Assembly: GCF_003432035.1 (NCBI RefSeq)
Contig: NZ_QOHO01000072.1
Location: forward strand, 62,001 to 126,000
From: Lacrimispora amygdalina
GTDB taxonomy: Bacteria; Bacillota; Clostridia; Lachnospirales; Lachnospiraceae
Reading direction: 5' to 3'
DNA length: 64,000 bases
The translations under genes and the position numbers were made by a program. Numbering within the stretch: the first letter of the stretch is position 1; each line of letters starts with the position of its first letter. Below, in pieces: positions 7,847 through 16,277 of this stretch. The notes under the pieces were generated by a model. It did not search any database, was not told the DNA's origin, and saw only the letters and a program-made list of their open reading frames with translations.

Positions 7847-9013
7847 TTACTCTTTATAAAACAAATTATAAAGAGTCAGATTTCCGTGAAGAAATTCCAT
7901 AATTTCATCAATTTGACTGCGATTATTCCTTTTTTCACCCTGCTTTACTGCGCGGATTAATATATTCTTTGGTGTGTGCTCCATATCAATGAATTCCAGA
8001 ATCTGGGTTCTGTATCCCTGATTCTCCAAAATCTCTGCTCTCAGAGCATCTGTATACAGGGCAGCCATCCGTTCCTTAATCAGGCCATACTGGAAAACAG
8101 GAGCCATCATACTGTTTTCCATCTGTTTATTGAGTTCATGCTGACAGCAGGGTACGGACAGTATCACTGACGCTCCCCATGAAACCGCTTTTGCAAGAGC
8201 ATAATCAGTGGCTGTATCACATGCATGGAGGGTAACAACCATATCCACCTGATTTACACCCTCATAAGAAGCGATATCACCATGATAAAATCTAAGTTTC
8301 CCATATCCATAGCGTTCACTTAACCGGTTGCAGTTGTCAATCACAGTCTGCTTTAAATCAAGACCTATAATGCGTATGGAGTATCCCTTTTGGACATGAA
8401 GATAATAATACATGGCAAATGTTAAATAGGATTTTCCGCAGCCGAAATCAATAATAACATTTTCTCTGTCTTTATAAAGTCTTGGAAGTATATCTTCGAT
8501 AAATTCCAAAAAGCGGTTAATCTGACGGAATTTGTCATATCTGGATCTGATAATGGTTCCGTTTTCCGTCATGATTCCCAGATCAACCAGGAACGGTATG
8601 GGGGTTCCTTCTTTTAAGATATAGTTTTTTTGCCTGTTGTGGTATGTTACTGCAGGAACAGCCGTGATTTTTTGCGGGATACGCTTTATCTTTATGTCTG
8701 GAATTCCCTTTTTACTGATTAGAATCCGGACCTGGCCTTTCCCGGATTCCAGTTCCAGCTGGCGAAACGTCCCATCCAGTAAATCCGCCGCATAGTCTGC
8801 GCATTCTTCTTTGGGCAGGTTCTTATGAAATGCCTGGTTTCCAATCAGTTCCTCCGCCTGAAAAAGCAGCAAATCTTTCTGTTTCAGAGGACGAATCTTT
8901 ACTTTGGACATTCCCTGTTTCTCAACCGGATTGCTGATGATAATACGGACCAGAAATTCATCCAGATACTCTCTGAGTGCTTCCGTCAGTTTTCTTTTTT
9001 CCATCTGTTCCAT
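7847..9013 (-). CDS. Class I SAM-dependent methyltransferase (METTL25/Methyltransf_32-like)
   Basis: A 388-residue protein with a central Rossmann methyltransferase domain. Motif I is IDFGCGKSYLTFA near residue 190, then GLDLK, a DMVVTLHACDTATD block, and a cysteine motif SVPCCQHEL typical of this branch. About 180 residues precede the catalytic domain and are not recognisable to me. The substrate is unknown; related eukaryotic proteins have been linked to RNA, which does not settle it. The start codon lies just after the stop of the UPF0210 gene with only a weak ribosome binding site, suggesting translational coupling; a second ATG three codons later is also possible. Confidence 0.75.
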   Translation of the reverse strand: MEQMEKRKLTEALREYLDEFLVRIIISNPVEKQGMSKVKIRPLKQKDLLLFQAEELIGNQAFHKNLPKEECADYAADLLDGTFRQLELESGKGQVRILISKKGIPDIKIKRIPQKITAVPAVTYHNRQKNYILKEGTPIPFLVDLGIMTENGTIIRSRYDKFRQINRFLEFIEDILPRLYKDRENVIIDFGCGKSYLTFAMYYYLHVQKGYSIRIIGLDLKQTVIDNCNRLSERYGYGKLRFYHGDIASYEGVNQVDMVVTLHACDTATDYALAKAVSWGASVILSVPCCQHELNKQMENSMMAPVFQYGLIKERMAALYTDALRAEILENQGYRTQILEFIDMEHTPKNILIRAVKQGEKRNNRSQIDEIMEFLHGNLTLYNLFYKE

Positions 9014-9015
9014 GG

Positions 9016-10380
9016 CTAATTCTTAAAACTGTGTATCGGCGCAGGAATTCTTCCTCCGCGGTTTACAAACTTTTCACAGGAATACTGATTGACTGGCATG
9101 ACAGGAGCGTATCCTAAGAGACCGCCGAATTCCACCGTTTCTCCGACAGATTTTCCGATTACCGGAATAATACGAACGGCTGTTGTCTTCTGATTTATCA
9201 TACCGATTGCGGATTCATCTGCTATAATTCCGGATATCGTGGAAGCAGGAGTATCTCCTGGAATTGCAATCATGTCCAGACCAACGGAGCAGACACAGGT
9301 CATCGCTTCCAGCTTTTCAAGGTTTAATGCACCCATGGCAACTGCATCGATCATTCCCTGATCTTCACTGACAGGAATAAAGGCACCGCTTAAACCGCCT
9401 ACATAGGACGAAGCCATAACTCCTCCTTTTTTCACCTGATCATTAAGCAGAGCCAGCGCAGCCGTAGTACCCGGAGCACCAACGCGCTCCAGACCGATCT
9501 CTTCTAAAATCTCGGCCACACTGTCACCGATTGCAGGTGTGGGAGCCAGAGACAGATCTATGATACCAAATGGAATGTTTAATCTTCTGGAAGCCTCCTG
9601 GGCTACCAGCTGTCCTACACGGGTAATCTTAAATGCAGTTTTTTTAATGGTCTCGCAAAGAACTTCAAAATCCTTACCTCTTGCGGTCTCAATTGCCCGT
9701 TTTACAACACCAGGTCCGCTGACACCCACATTAATTATGGCATCTGCTTCTGTCACGCCATGGAATGCGCCTGCCATAAAGGGGTTATCATCCGGCGCAT
9801 TGCAGAAGATTACCAGTTTTGCGCAGCCAAGAGAATCATTCTCCTTTGTCTCCTCTGCTGTTTCCAGGACGATTTTACCCATAAGCGCAACTGCATCCAT
9901 ATTGATTCCTGTCTTTGTAGAACCAACATTCACGGAGCTGCAGACGCGATCTGTGCATGCAAGAGCTTTTGGTATGGAGCAGATGAGATTTTTATCTGCG
10001 GTTGTCATTCCCTTGCTGACCAGTGCAGAATATCCGCCGATGAAATTAACGCCTACTTCCTTTGCCGCGCGGTCAAGTGTCTGGGCTATAGTAACAAAAT
10101 CATCCGGTGTCTTACATGCGGCAGCGCCTACCATAGCAATGGGGGTTACGGAAATTCGTTTATTGACAATGGGAATTGCAAAATCTTTCTCAATCTCTCT
10201 TCCAACAGATACCAGATTTTTTGCAACAGTGGTAATCTTGTTGTAAATTTTTTCATTCACTGCTTTTAAGTCACTGTCACAGCAGTCAAGCAGGCTGATA
10301 CCCATGGTTATGGTACGCACATCCAGCAGTTCCTGCTCGATCATCTTATTGGTCTCATTAACTTCAAACATATTCAACAT
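9016..10380 (-). CDS. UPF0210 / PFL family protein (COG2848)
   Basis: A 454-residue conserved protein with the family N-terminus [23 protein letters not shown] and glycine-rich loops ([20 protein letters not shown]). Structures of this family resemble pyruvate formate-lyase-type barrels, but no glycyl-radical motif is visible and the function is not established. It is nearly always paired with a small ACT-domain protein, as here: the ACT gene ends 38 bases upstream. AAAGGATG precedes the ATG. The constant pairing suggests that the ACT partner senses a small ligand and regulates the larger protein; that is inference. Confidence 0.85.
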   Translation of the reverse strand: MLNMFEVNETNKMIEQELLDVRTITMGISLLDCCDSDLKAVNEKIYNKITTVAKNLVSVGREIEKDFAIPIVNKRISVTPIAMVGAAACKTPDDFVTIAQTLDRAAKEVGVNFIGGYSALVSKGMTTADKNLICSIPKALACTDRVCSSVNVGSTKTGINMDAVALMGKIVLETAEETKENDSLGCAKLVIFCNAPDDNPFMAGAFHGVTEADAIINVGVSGPGVVKRAIETARGKDFEVLCETIKKTAFKITRVGQLVAQEASRRLNIPFGIIDLSLAPTPAIGDSVAEILEEIGLERVGAPGTTAALALLNDQVKKGGVMASSYVGGLSGAFIPVSEDQGMIDAVAMGALNLEKLEAMTCVCSVGLDMIAIPGDTPASTISGIIADESAIGMINQKTTAVRIIPVIGKSVGETVEFGGLLGYAPVMPVNQYSCEKFVNRGGRIPAPIHSFKN

Positions 10381-10418
10381 ATAGAAAACCCATCCTTTTC
10401 TTAAGCCTCACTGCGTAA

Positions 10419-10691
10419 TCAGATCCGATGCATTTTTGTAAAAATTTCTTCCCTCTGGCATTTTACCTTCACACCAATCTCGTCTCCAATTTGTTCCAGT
10501 TCATCCGCAAGCTCTCCAAAAGGCTTCGCAGCTTCGTTAATGTCAACAATCATCATCATATTAAAATATCCCTGTACAATTGTCTGGGAAATATCCAATA
10601 TGTTTACCTGGTTGTTCGCCAGATAAGTACAAATCTTTGCAATAATCCCCACTGTGTCTTTGCCAACTACTGTAATAATCGTCTTATTCAT
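10419..10691 (-). CDS. ACT domain protein (UPF0237)
   Basis: A stand-alone ACT domain of 90 residues, the fold that binds amino acids or similar small ligands in regulatory proteins. The start TIITVVGKDTVGIIAKICTYL carries the conserved GKDxxGIIA loop where ligands bind at the dimer interface. Of two adjacent ATG codons, the second (10691-10689) gives the better 7-base spacing from GAGGAG and the family's usual N-terminus. It sits directly upstream of the UPF0210 gene; the pair is widely conserved without a known reaction. Confidence 0.87.
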   Translation of the reverse strand: MNKTIITVVGKDTVGIIAKICTYLANNQVNILDISQTIVQGYFNMMMIVDINEAAKPFGELADELEQIGDEIGVKVKCQREEIFTKMHRI

Positions 10692-10705
10692 CATGCATCT
10701 CCTCT

Positions 10706-11503
10706 TTATATAGTGATAATTTCCGACATCTGATCCCGTTTTGCAACGGCTATGGAAAAATCAGATGCCTTAAATGGATTATCTCCCTCTGAGATTTCAA
10801 GCTTTACGGTTTCATAAGCAAGCTCTTCGTAATTATTCTCCTTGCTTAAATGGCCCAGCAGAATCTTTTTTAAATTCTCGTGAAGAATGCAGCACAACAG
10901 CCGTCCCGCATTTTCATTGGATAAATGTCCATGATCTCCCAATATCCTGCGCTTTAAGTAATAAGGATAAGGTCCCGCCTGAAGCATATTCACATCATGG
11001 TTGGACTCTAAAAGTACCGCATCCAGTCCCTGCAGATGCTCAATGATGTACTGATTGTAATGCCCCATATCCGTTGCCACTGCAACTGACTTATGTTCAT
11101 GCTGAATCCGGTATGCCACCGGATTTGCTGCATCATGGTCAATGGAAAACGGTTTGACCTCTAAATCTCCCACAAAAAAATCCACATCCGGACGAATGGC
11201 ACAAAATAGTTCCTGTGGATATTCTCCCAGATATTTTTGCTTTGAAATTTCCTCCAGAGTCTCCCTGGTTCCATATATGGGAACACCATACTTTCTGGCC
11301 AGCACTCCCAGTCCTTTGGTATGGTCGGAATGTTCATGAGTGATCACAATTCCAGTGAGCTCGTTTCCTTTTAATCCGATTTCATTTAAGCCCTGTTCAA
11401 TCCTCTTGTTGCTTATTCCGGCATCTACCAGAATATGGGTTGTATCAGAACCTACATAAATGCAGTTTCCGCTGCTCCCGCTCGCAATGCTTACCAGTCT
11501 CAT
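10706..11503 (-). CDS. MBL-fold metallo-hydrolase of the YycJ/WalJ type
   Basis: A 265-residue metallo-beta-lactamase-fold protein. The dinuclear zinc site is visible as THEHSDH (His56, His58, Asp60, His61), with further ligands in IDHD, ATDMGH and LLGHLS. It matches the YycJ family, whose Bacillus anthracis member has been reported as a 5'-3' double-strand exonuclease. In many Firmicutes this gene sits beside walRK; here it lies between coaE and the ACT gene with no two-component genes near. A role in DNA processing would fit the neighbouring polA, whose own 5' nuclease domain is degenerate. Confidence 0.82.
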   Translation of the reverse strand: MRLVSIASGSSGNCIYVGSDTTHILVDAGISNKRIEQGLNEIGLKGNELTGIVITHEHSDHTKGLGVLARKYGVPIYGTRETLEEISKQKYLGEYPQELFCAIRPDVDFFVGDLEVKPFSIDHDAANPVAYRIQHEHKSVAVATDMGHYNQYIIEHLQGLDAVLLESNHDVNMLQAGPYPYYLKRRILGDHGHLSNENAGRLLCCILHENLKKILLGHLSKENNYEELAYETVKLEISEGDNPFKASDFSIAVAKRDQMSEIITI

Positions 11504-11507
11504 ATCG

Positions 11508-12104
11508 TTATCTGTCCCCTGTTTTCAATATTTCCGCCAATTGGTTCTCTAAATCCGCAATAGAACCATTATTTTCGATTATCCGGTCACAGCGCCTTAC
11601 ATATTCCTGTTCCGAGGCCTGGCTTCTGATTATTTGTTCCGAACGTTCTTTTGTATAACCCCTGTTTTCCGAAAGACGTCTGATTCTGACCTCCTCAAAA
11701 GCATGGACATACCACATCTCATCATAGATATCTTCCGCTTCTTCACCCATAATTGCAAATTCTACCACAATAAGCCCGGCTTGGGAAGCGGAAATTTTTT
11801 GTCTGATCCTTTTCCATACAAGAGGGTGGATAATCGAATTAACCTGCTCTCTTGCAGATTCATTTTCAAAAATCACTTTTCCCAATGCAGTTCGGTTAAT
11901 GGTTCCGTCAGGATTAAGGATGGTTTCTCCGAAAGTTTCTTTCACCCGCAGATATCCGTCTTCTCCCGGCAGCATCAGTTCATGGGCAACTTTGTCCGCT
12001 TCAATCACTTCTGCATTGTATTTCGTTCTTAATATGGAAAGAACCAGACTTTTTCCGGCGCCCACTCCGCCTGTAAGTCCAATTACATTCACGCTTTCCA
12101 CCAT
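11508..12104 (-). CDS. coaE: Dephospho-CoA kinase
   Basis: Phosphorylates the 3'-hydroxyl of dephospho-CoA, the last step of CoA synthesis. The P-loop GGVGAGKS is at residues 12-19 from the chosen start. The lid and CoA-site features follow (EADKVAHEL, IIHPLVWKRI). Length is 198 residues, typical. The start lies 4 bases beyond the polA stop; AAAGGG touches the ATG, so a GTG three codons further on with GGTGGA upstream is a possible alternative. Longer in-frame starts reach back into polA and would add a non-conserved tail. It is probably coupled to polA translation, the common polA-coaE order in Firmicutes. Confidence 0.93.
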   Translation of the reverse strand: MVESVNVIGLTGGVGAGKSLVLSILRTKYNAEVIEADKVAHELMLPGEDGYLRVKETFGETILNPDGTINRTALGKVIFENESAREQVNSIIHPLVWKRIRQKISASQAGLIVVEFAIMGEEAEDIYDEMWYVHAFEEVRIRRLSENRGYTKERSEQIIRSQASEQEYVRRCDRIIENNGSIADLENQLAEILKTGDR

Positions 12105-12108
12105 CCCT

Positions 12109-14640
12109 TTATTTGGCATCGAACCAGGATTCTCCAACATTGGCATCAACTTCCAGCGGCACAGCCAGTCTGGCAGCACTCTTCATCTCTTCCACCAGCA
12201 GCTTTTTTACCTGGTCCAGTTCTTCCAGACGTGCTTCAATTAAAAGCTCATCATGGACCTGGAGGACAATTCTGGACTTAAGTCCCTGTTTCTTCAGAGC
12301 ACTGTCTACCCGGATCATGGCAATTTTAATAATATCTGCCGCTGTTCCCTGAATGGGAGAATTCATTGCCACACGTTCACCGAAGGAACGCTGCATGAAG
12401 TTGGAAGATTTTAACTCCGGTACGGGGCGGCGGCGTCCAAACATGCTGAGCGCATACCCGGTTTCTTTTGCTTCAGCCACCAGCTTATCCAGAAAAGCCT
12501 TCACTCCGGGATAGGTTTCAAAGTATTTTTCAATGTATTCCGACGCTTCTTTTCTGGTAATGCTTAACCCTTCACTTAATCCAAAAGAACTGATTCCATA
12601 CACAATACCGAAATTCACAGCCTTTGCATTACGCCGCTGTAAGGCAGTTACTTCTAAAAGCGGAACATGAAAAACTTCTGATGCAGTGATCGCGTGAATA
12701 TCCTCAGCCTGCTGATAGGCACCGATCAGTCTTGCATCTTTCGACATATGAGCCAGAACCCTCAGTTCAATCTGGGAGTAATCGGCATCTACAAAAACAC
12801 ACCCCTCCTGGGGAACAAAGACTTTCCGAATCTCTCTTCCAAGTTCCATACGAATTGGAATGTTCTGTAAATTGGGTTCTGTACTGCTGATCCTTCCAGT
12901 AGCGGTAATTGTCTGATTAAAGGTTCCATGAATCCGTTCATCGGAGCCTATATAGGCCGCCAGCCCATCGGCATAGGTGGAATTTAACTTTGTCAGCTGT
13001 CTGTAATCCAGAATCAGTTCTATGACAGGAAAATCGGGAGCCAGTTTTTCCAGCACGTCGGCTGCAGTGGAATAACCTGTTTTTGTCTTTTTTCCGCCAG
13101 GAAGCTTCAACTTTTCAAAAAGAATTTCTCCAAGCTGTTTGGGGGAATTAATATTAAAGGTTTCACCTGTCTGCTCGTATATTTTCAATTCCGTTTCCTT
13201 AATCCGGATTTTCAGTCTGTCTCCGTATTCTTTTAACCTGTCCCGTTCTACCCGGATTCCCGTTTCTTCCATAGAAAACAAACTGTATACCAGCGGCATT
13301 TCAATGTCATAAAACAGCTGCTCCATATCTGTCTTTTTTAATTCATCTCTTAAAATGTTTCCGCACAAAAATGAAACGTATGCCATGGAACAGATACAGT
13401 TAACAGCCTGGGAACGATTTTCCTCCAGTGCCTGGGTTATGGTACGTTTTCCCAGCAGCTCTGTTTTCGAAGGAAGAGACAGCGAAAGATAATCATTTGC
13501 TAAATCATTATATTCATAGGAGCTTTTTAACGGATCAATTAAGTAAGCTGCTATGGAAGCATCAAACACCGTTTTTTCTCCATTCAGGTTCAGAAATGGC
13601 AGCTGGCTTTTCAGGTCTAAAACAGTAATCTCTTCTGCCTGTCTTATAATCTCTTCTGTCTTTTCTTTCAAATATTCTGACGTTAAATCCCCCTGAGGAA
13701 TCAGGCACCAGCACTCTTCTTTTGAAAAACATAAAGCCAGTGCAGAAATTTTTTTATCCGTTCCTGCCAGCTGCAGGCCAACGCTGGCGCCTGTTGCACA
13801 CCTTGCAAAAACTGCTTCTGCGTCAGAAAGATCCGTAACTTCTTTTTTAATCCAGCCAGAGGAAGAGATCTCCTCTCCCTCCTCCGGGAACCCGGCAGGT
13901 TCAAAATCCATATCCATGATTTCTGCAATTTCAGACTCCGCAATGGTTTTACTCTCATCCAGACGAAGATTATAATCTGTTTTCAGGCAAAGAGAATCTG
14001 CCTCTTTGTTTACCTGCTGCTCGTACTCAGTCAGAGCTTTCCGAACCTGGTCAGACTCCAGCTCCTCCTTCCTGCCATAAAGAGTTTTTAAGGAACCATA
14101 CTGTATAAGCAGACGGCATGCGGTTTTCCGGCCAATCCCTGCACCGCGCTCCAATGAAAATACTTCCTTTAACTGTTCCGGTTCCAGACCAAATTCTGCC
14201 TTCACCCTGTCTGCAGACCAGTTTATTAATTTTACCCCTTCTTCTCCCAGTCCGGGAATCAGGACAGTTACATGTTCATTTACTGCCATCAGAAAGGTCT
14301 CATTACCAGTAAGCACTGAAACATCTTTTTCTTCCTTCTCACAGTTTTTTGCAAGGGAGCAGATAAGATCCAAAGAACGTGCGCCCTCTTCTTCAAAAAC
14401 AGGTATTTTCAGATCTGCCAATGCTTCTTTTAAAAGTTCTTGTTTTTTCTTTAAATCCTCAGCGGCGATTCCATCTTTATTGAAATTTCCAAAAGCCGCT
14501 GCAATATAATCCGTTTGCTTTTCTTCTATTATACGAACCACCACATTTCGTATTCCTTTTACGCAGTTGTCTGGAAGTGCATAATATACCTCTTCCAGCA
14601 TGCCGGTCCCGTCAATCAGTACTGTTTTTTTTCTGTTCAT
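12109..14640 (-). CDS. polA: DNA polymerase I with degenerate 5'-nuclease domain
   Basis: Family A polymerase, 843 residues from ATG 14640 (AGGAGA upstream). The polymerase domain is intact: motif A DADYSQIELR (618-627), motif B RRNAKAVNFGIVYG (about 669-682) and motif C VHDE (795-798). The 3'-5' exonuclease domain lacks the acidic DxE motif, as in other Gram-positive enzymes. Unusually, the N-terminal FEN-like domain (1 to about 245) is shortened and has lost key features. EADD is replaced by ARSLD (87-91), the TGDxD block by TGNETF (111-116), the arch with its TFRHE and YK motifs is missing, and the GDxSDNIPG loop is reduced to FSLERGAG (161-168). The helix-hairpin-helix GIGRKTA remains. 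It should polymerise DNA but is unlikely to remove RNA primers by itself. Confidence 0.95.
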   Translation of the reverse strand: MNRKKTVLIDGTGMLEEVYYALPDNCVKGIRNVVVRIIEEKQTDYIAAAFGNFNKDGIAAEDLKKKQELLKEALADLKIPVFEEEGARSLDLICSLAKNCEKEEKDVSVLTGNETFLMAVNEHVTVLIPGLGEEGVKLINWSADRVKAEFGLEPEQLKEVFSLERGAGIGRKTACRLLIQYGSLKTLYGRKEELESDQVRKALTEYEQQVNKEADSLCLKTDYNLRLDESKTIAESEIAEIMDMDFEPAGFPEEGEEISSSGWIKKEVTDLSDAEAVFARCATGASVGLQLAGTDKKISALALCFSKEECWCLIPQGDLTSEYLKEKTEEIIRQAEEITVLDLKSQLPFLNLNGEKTVFDASIAAYLIDPLKSSYEYNDLANDYLSLSLPSKTELLGKRTITQALEENRSQAVNCICSMAYVSFLCGNILRDELKKTDMEQLFYDIEMPLVYSLFSMEETGIRVERDRLKEYGDRLKIRIKETELKIYEQTGETFNINSPKQLGEILFEKLKLPGGKKTKTGYSTAADVLEKLAPDFPVIELILDYRQLTKLNSTYADGLAAYIGSDERIHGTFNQTITATGRISSTEPNLQNIPIRMELGREIRKVFVPQEGCVFVDADYSQIELRVLAHMSKDARLIGAYQQAEDIHAITASEVFHVPLLEVTALQRRNAKAVNFGIVYGISSFGLSEGLSITRKEASEYIEKYFETYPGVKAFLDKLVAEAKETGYALSMFGRRRPVPELKSSNFMQRSFGERVAMNSPIQGTAADIIKIAMIRVDSALKKQGLKSRIVLQVHDELLIEARLEELDQVKKLLVEEMKSAARLAVPLEVDANVGESWFDAK

Positions 14641-14648
14641 CTGTTCTC

Positions 14649-14999
14649 CTATCCAATTAAGCCCAACTGCAGCCAGATTCTGCACTGAAGAAGGACTGTA
14701 ATGACAAGTGCCATGACGCAAACGGTAGATACCGCATATCTTGCTATTTTTATCAGCTGTATTAGCTGAAGCCTTTGTCTGGACTGTTCCAGTGCCGCCT
14801 CCAGCGCTCCCTTGATATTATAATTCCCTGTTTCAGAATCCAGCTGCATGATTCCTGCTTCTATGGTAAAATATATCTCCAGTTCTTCCATACAATCTGC
14901 ACAGCTCTGCGTATGTTCCAAAAATTCTTTCAGTTCCTCATCCGTCAGTTCTCCGTTTATATATGGAATGACCAGACGTTCTGCTTCCTTACATGTCAT
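14649..14999 (-). CDS. Small zinc-finger membrane protein (anti-sigma-factor-like)
   Basis: A 116-residue protein with the N-terminal zinc-finger layout of ZAS anti-sigma factors: EFLEHTQSCADCMEEL gives His-x3-Cys-x2-Cys. One transmembrane segment lies near residues 87-107 (ARYAVSTVCVMALVITVLL). There is essentially no extracytoplasmic domain, and no sigma-factor gene lies next to it, so a true anti-sigma role is unproven. It starts behind AGGAGGTG and ends just upstream of the polA ribosome binding site, so the two are probably co-transcribed. Confidence 0.7.
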   Translation of the reverse strand: MTCKEAERLVIPYINGELTDEELKEFLEHTQSCADCMEELEIYFTIEAGIMQLDSETGNYNIKGALEAALEQSRQRLQLIQLIKIARYAVSTVCVMALVITVLLQCRIWLQLGLIG

Positions 15000-15071
15000 C
15001 GCCCAGACACCTCCTTAACCATAGCTTTTTATTATCATACAATATATTTTGCCGATTTTCAATTTAAATAC

Positions 15072-15100
15072 TTGCCAAATGGAAAATCCTGTGATAGAAT
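15072..15100 (+). promoter_or_regulatory. Promoter of tRNA-Leu
   Basis: TTGCCA, 17 bases, TAGAAT, ending 20 bases before the mature tRNA 5' end. Confidence 0.7.
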
Positions 15101-15120
15101 AATGAACGTTGTAAGTGCAA

Positions 15121-15203
15121 GCCGGCATGTCGGAATGGCAGACGAGGCGGACTCAAAATCCGTTGATGGCAACATCGTGTGGGTTCAAGTCCCACTGCCG
15201 GCA
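15121..15203 (+). tRNA. tRNA-Leu (anticodon CAA)
   Basis: Folds as a class II tRNA: acceptor arms GCCGGCA and TGCCGGC pair over 7 bp, the anticodon arm GCGGA/TCCGT encloses CTCAAAA with CAA in the anticodon positions, and a long variable arm precedes the GGGTTCAAGTCCC T-arm. It reads UUG codons. CCA is not encoded. Confidence 0.93.
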
Positions 15204-15224
15204 CTACACCCTTGGCAGGGAACT

Positions 15225-15275
15225 GGACTTCGCAAACCGAATTCGTTTTGGTTTTGCGGAGTCCTTTCTCTTTGT
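15225..15275 (+). terminator. Terminator after tRNA-Leu
   Basis: A GC-rich hairpin with arms near GGACTTCGCAAACC and GGTTTTGCGGAGTCC (one mismatch, one bulge) is followed by TTTCTCTTT. Confidence 0.75.
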
Positions 15276-15383
15276 CCCCATATTTTTCCTACAATTTCCT
15301 TAATTTTACATTATATTCTAGGAAACACTGCCCGCATTATGATATACTGTCATAAGAAACTATAATCGATCAGAGGTGATTTT

Positions 15384-16205
15384 ACGAAACGTCGTATCAT
15401 GCTAATGGCTGCACTTCTATCCGCATTGTCTCTTTATGGGTGCAGTCACCGAAATTATGTGAAGGCAGATCTGCCAGACACTCAGACAACTGAAGGCAGA
15501 GAAATAACTGCGGTCTCCGATTCGTCTGTCATAGAAGTTCAGAACGAATCCGAAAGCACACAAAGTTTAAGCACAGACCCCAAGTCAGGTGTAGCCACCT
15601 CAATTTATGTCTATAAGAATGACAAGGTGACCATCGAATATCCGGTCCTTACACAATCGGCAGATGAATCTAAATTAGAAGCTGTCAACAACCTGTTAAA
15701 AGACAATGCGCTGGAAATCATCAAAACTTATTCTGTTGACCCATCAAAAGACAGTCTTACTGTCAGTGCAGATATTATCTCTGCTGACAGGAACCGAATC
15801 AGTGTTGCTTACACAGGTATGTTTTCTGCTGACGGAGCTGCACACCCTGCCAATGTTTATTACACCAGCGTAATTGATTTAAAAACAGCCAGGAATATCA
15901 GGCTGACGGATTATGTGGATCCTAAACTGCTGGCCGAATATGTGCTCTCTGACCAGTGTAAGTTTTACAACACATCTTCCGAGCTTAATGAGGCTTTGAT
16001 GAACGCGCGGTCCGATATGGACAAAGAGACATATACCAAAATTTTTCAAAATGCTGATTTTTCATCAGAACAGCGTGAAAAAGGAACTGCTGAGTTTCCA
16101 GAATCCTTTAGCTATGAGGATCAGGGAGTCATTATAGTCTCCATTCCCGTCGCTCATGCCTTGGGGGATTTTGCGTTAATTGAATATACTCCTGAGACAA
16201 AATAA
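15384..16205 (+). CDS. Lipoprotein with DUF3298/PdaC-like domain; possible ACG start
   Basis: Secreted lipoprotein of about 270 residues. A signal peptide with lipobox LYGC is followed by a Ser/Thr-rich linker, then a DUF4163/DUF3298-like domain (TIEYPVLT near the start of the domain; AAHPANVYYTSVIDLKTAR). Such domains occur in RsiV-type and deacetylase proteins and are thought to bind sugars or peptidoglycan. The start is odd. GAGGTG (15373-15378) is ideally spaced for ACG at 15384, giving T/M-KRRIMLMAALL with the basic n-region a signal peptide needs. The first ATG (15399) is 20 bases from the ribosome binding site and lacks Lys and Arg. Either ACG is used or the base is a mutation or error. 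If the ATG is used, the gene runs 15399-16205. Confidence 0.75.
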   Translation, partial: TKRRIMLMAALLSALSLYGCSHRNYVKADLPDTQTTEGREITAVSDSSVIEVQNESESTQSLSTDPKSGVATSIYVYKNDKVTIEYPVLTQSADESKLEAVNNLLKDNALEIIKTYSVDPSKDSLTVSADIISADRNRISVAYTGMFSADGAAHPANVYYTSVIDLKTARNIRLTDYVDPKLLAEYVLSDQCKFYNTSSELNEALMNARSDMDKETYTKIFQNADFSSEQREKGTAEFPESFSYEDQGVIIVSIPVAHALGDFALIEYTPETK

Positions 16206-16214
16206 CAAAAATAG

Positions 16215-16243
16215 TTGCCATTTATCCCTTTCTCTGATAAAAT
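16215..16243 (+). promoter_or_regulatory. Promoter of uraA-upp
   Basis: TTGCCA, 17 bases, TAAAAT, ending 34 bases before the uraA ATG. The leader is too short to hold a PyrR attenuator. Confidence 0.6.
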
Positions 16244-16277
16244 AGGACGGAAAAATAAAAAGAAACGGGGTATAATC

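Noticed and set aside
9539-10246. 235-codon plus-strand ORF opposite the UPF0210 gene
   Set aside because: The opposite strand encodes a clearly recognisable conserved protein, and the antisense frame has no ribosome binding site or family features.
15115-15303. Short ORFs running across the tRNA-Leu gene
   Set aside because: They include the tRNA and its terminator and have no coding character.
16206-16277. PyrR attenuator or uracil riboswitch before uraA
   Set aside because: The promoter leaves a leader of only about 28 bases, too short for such an element.
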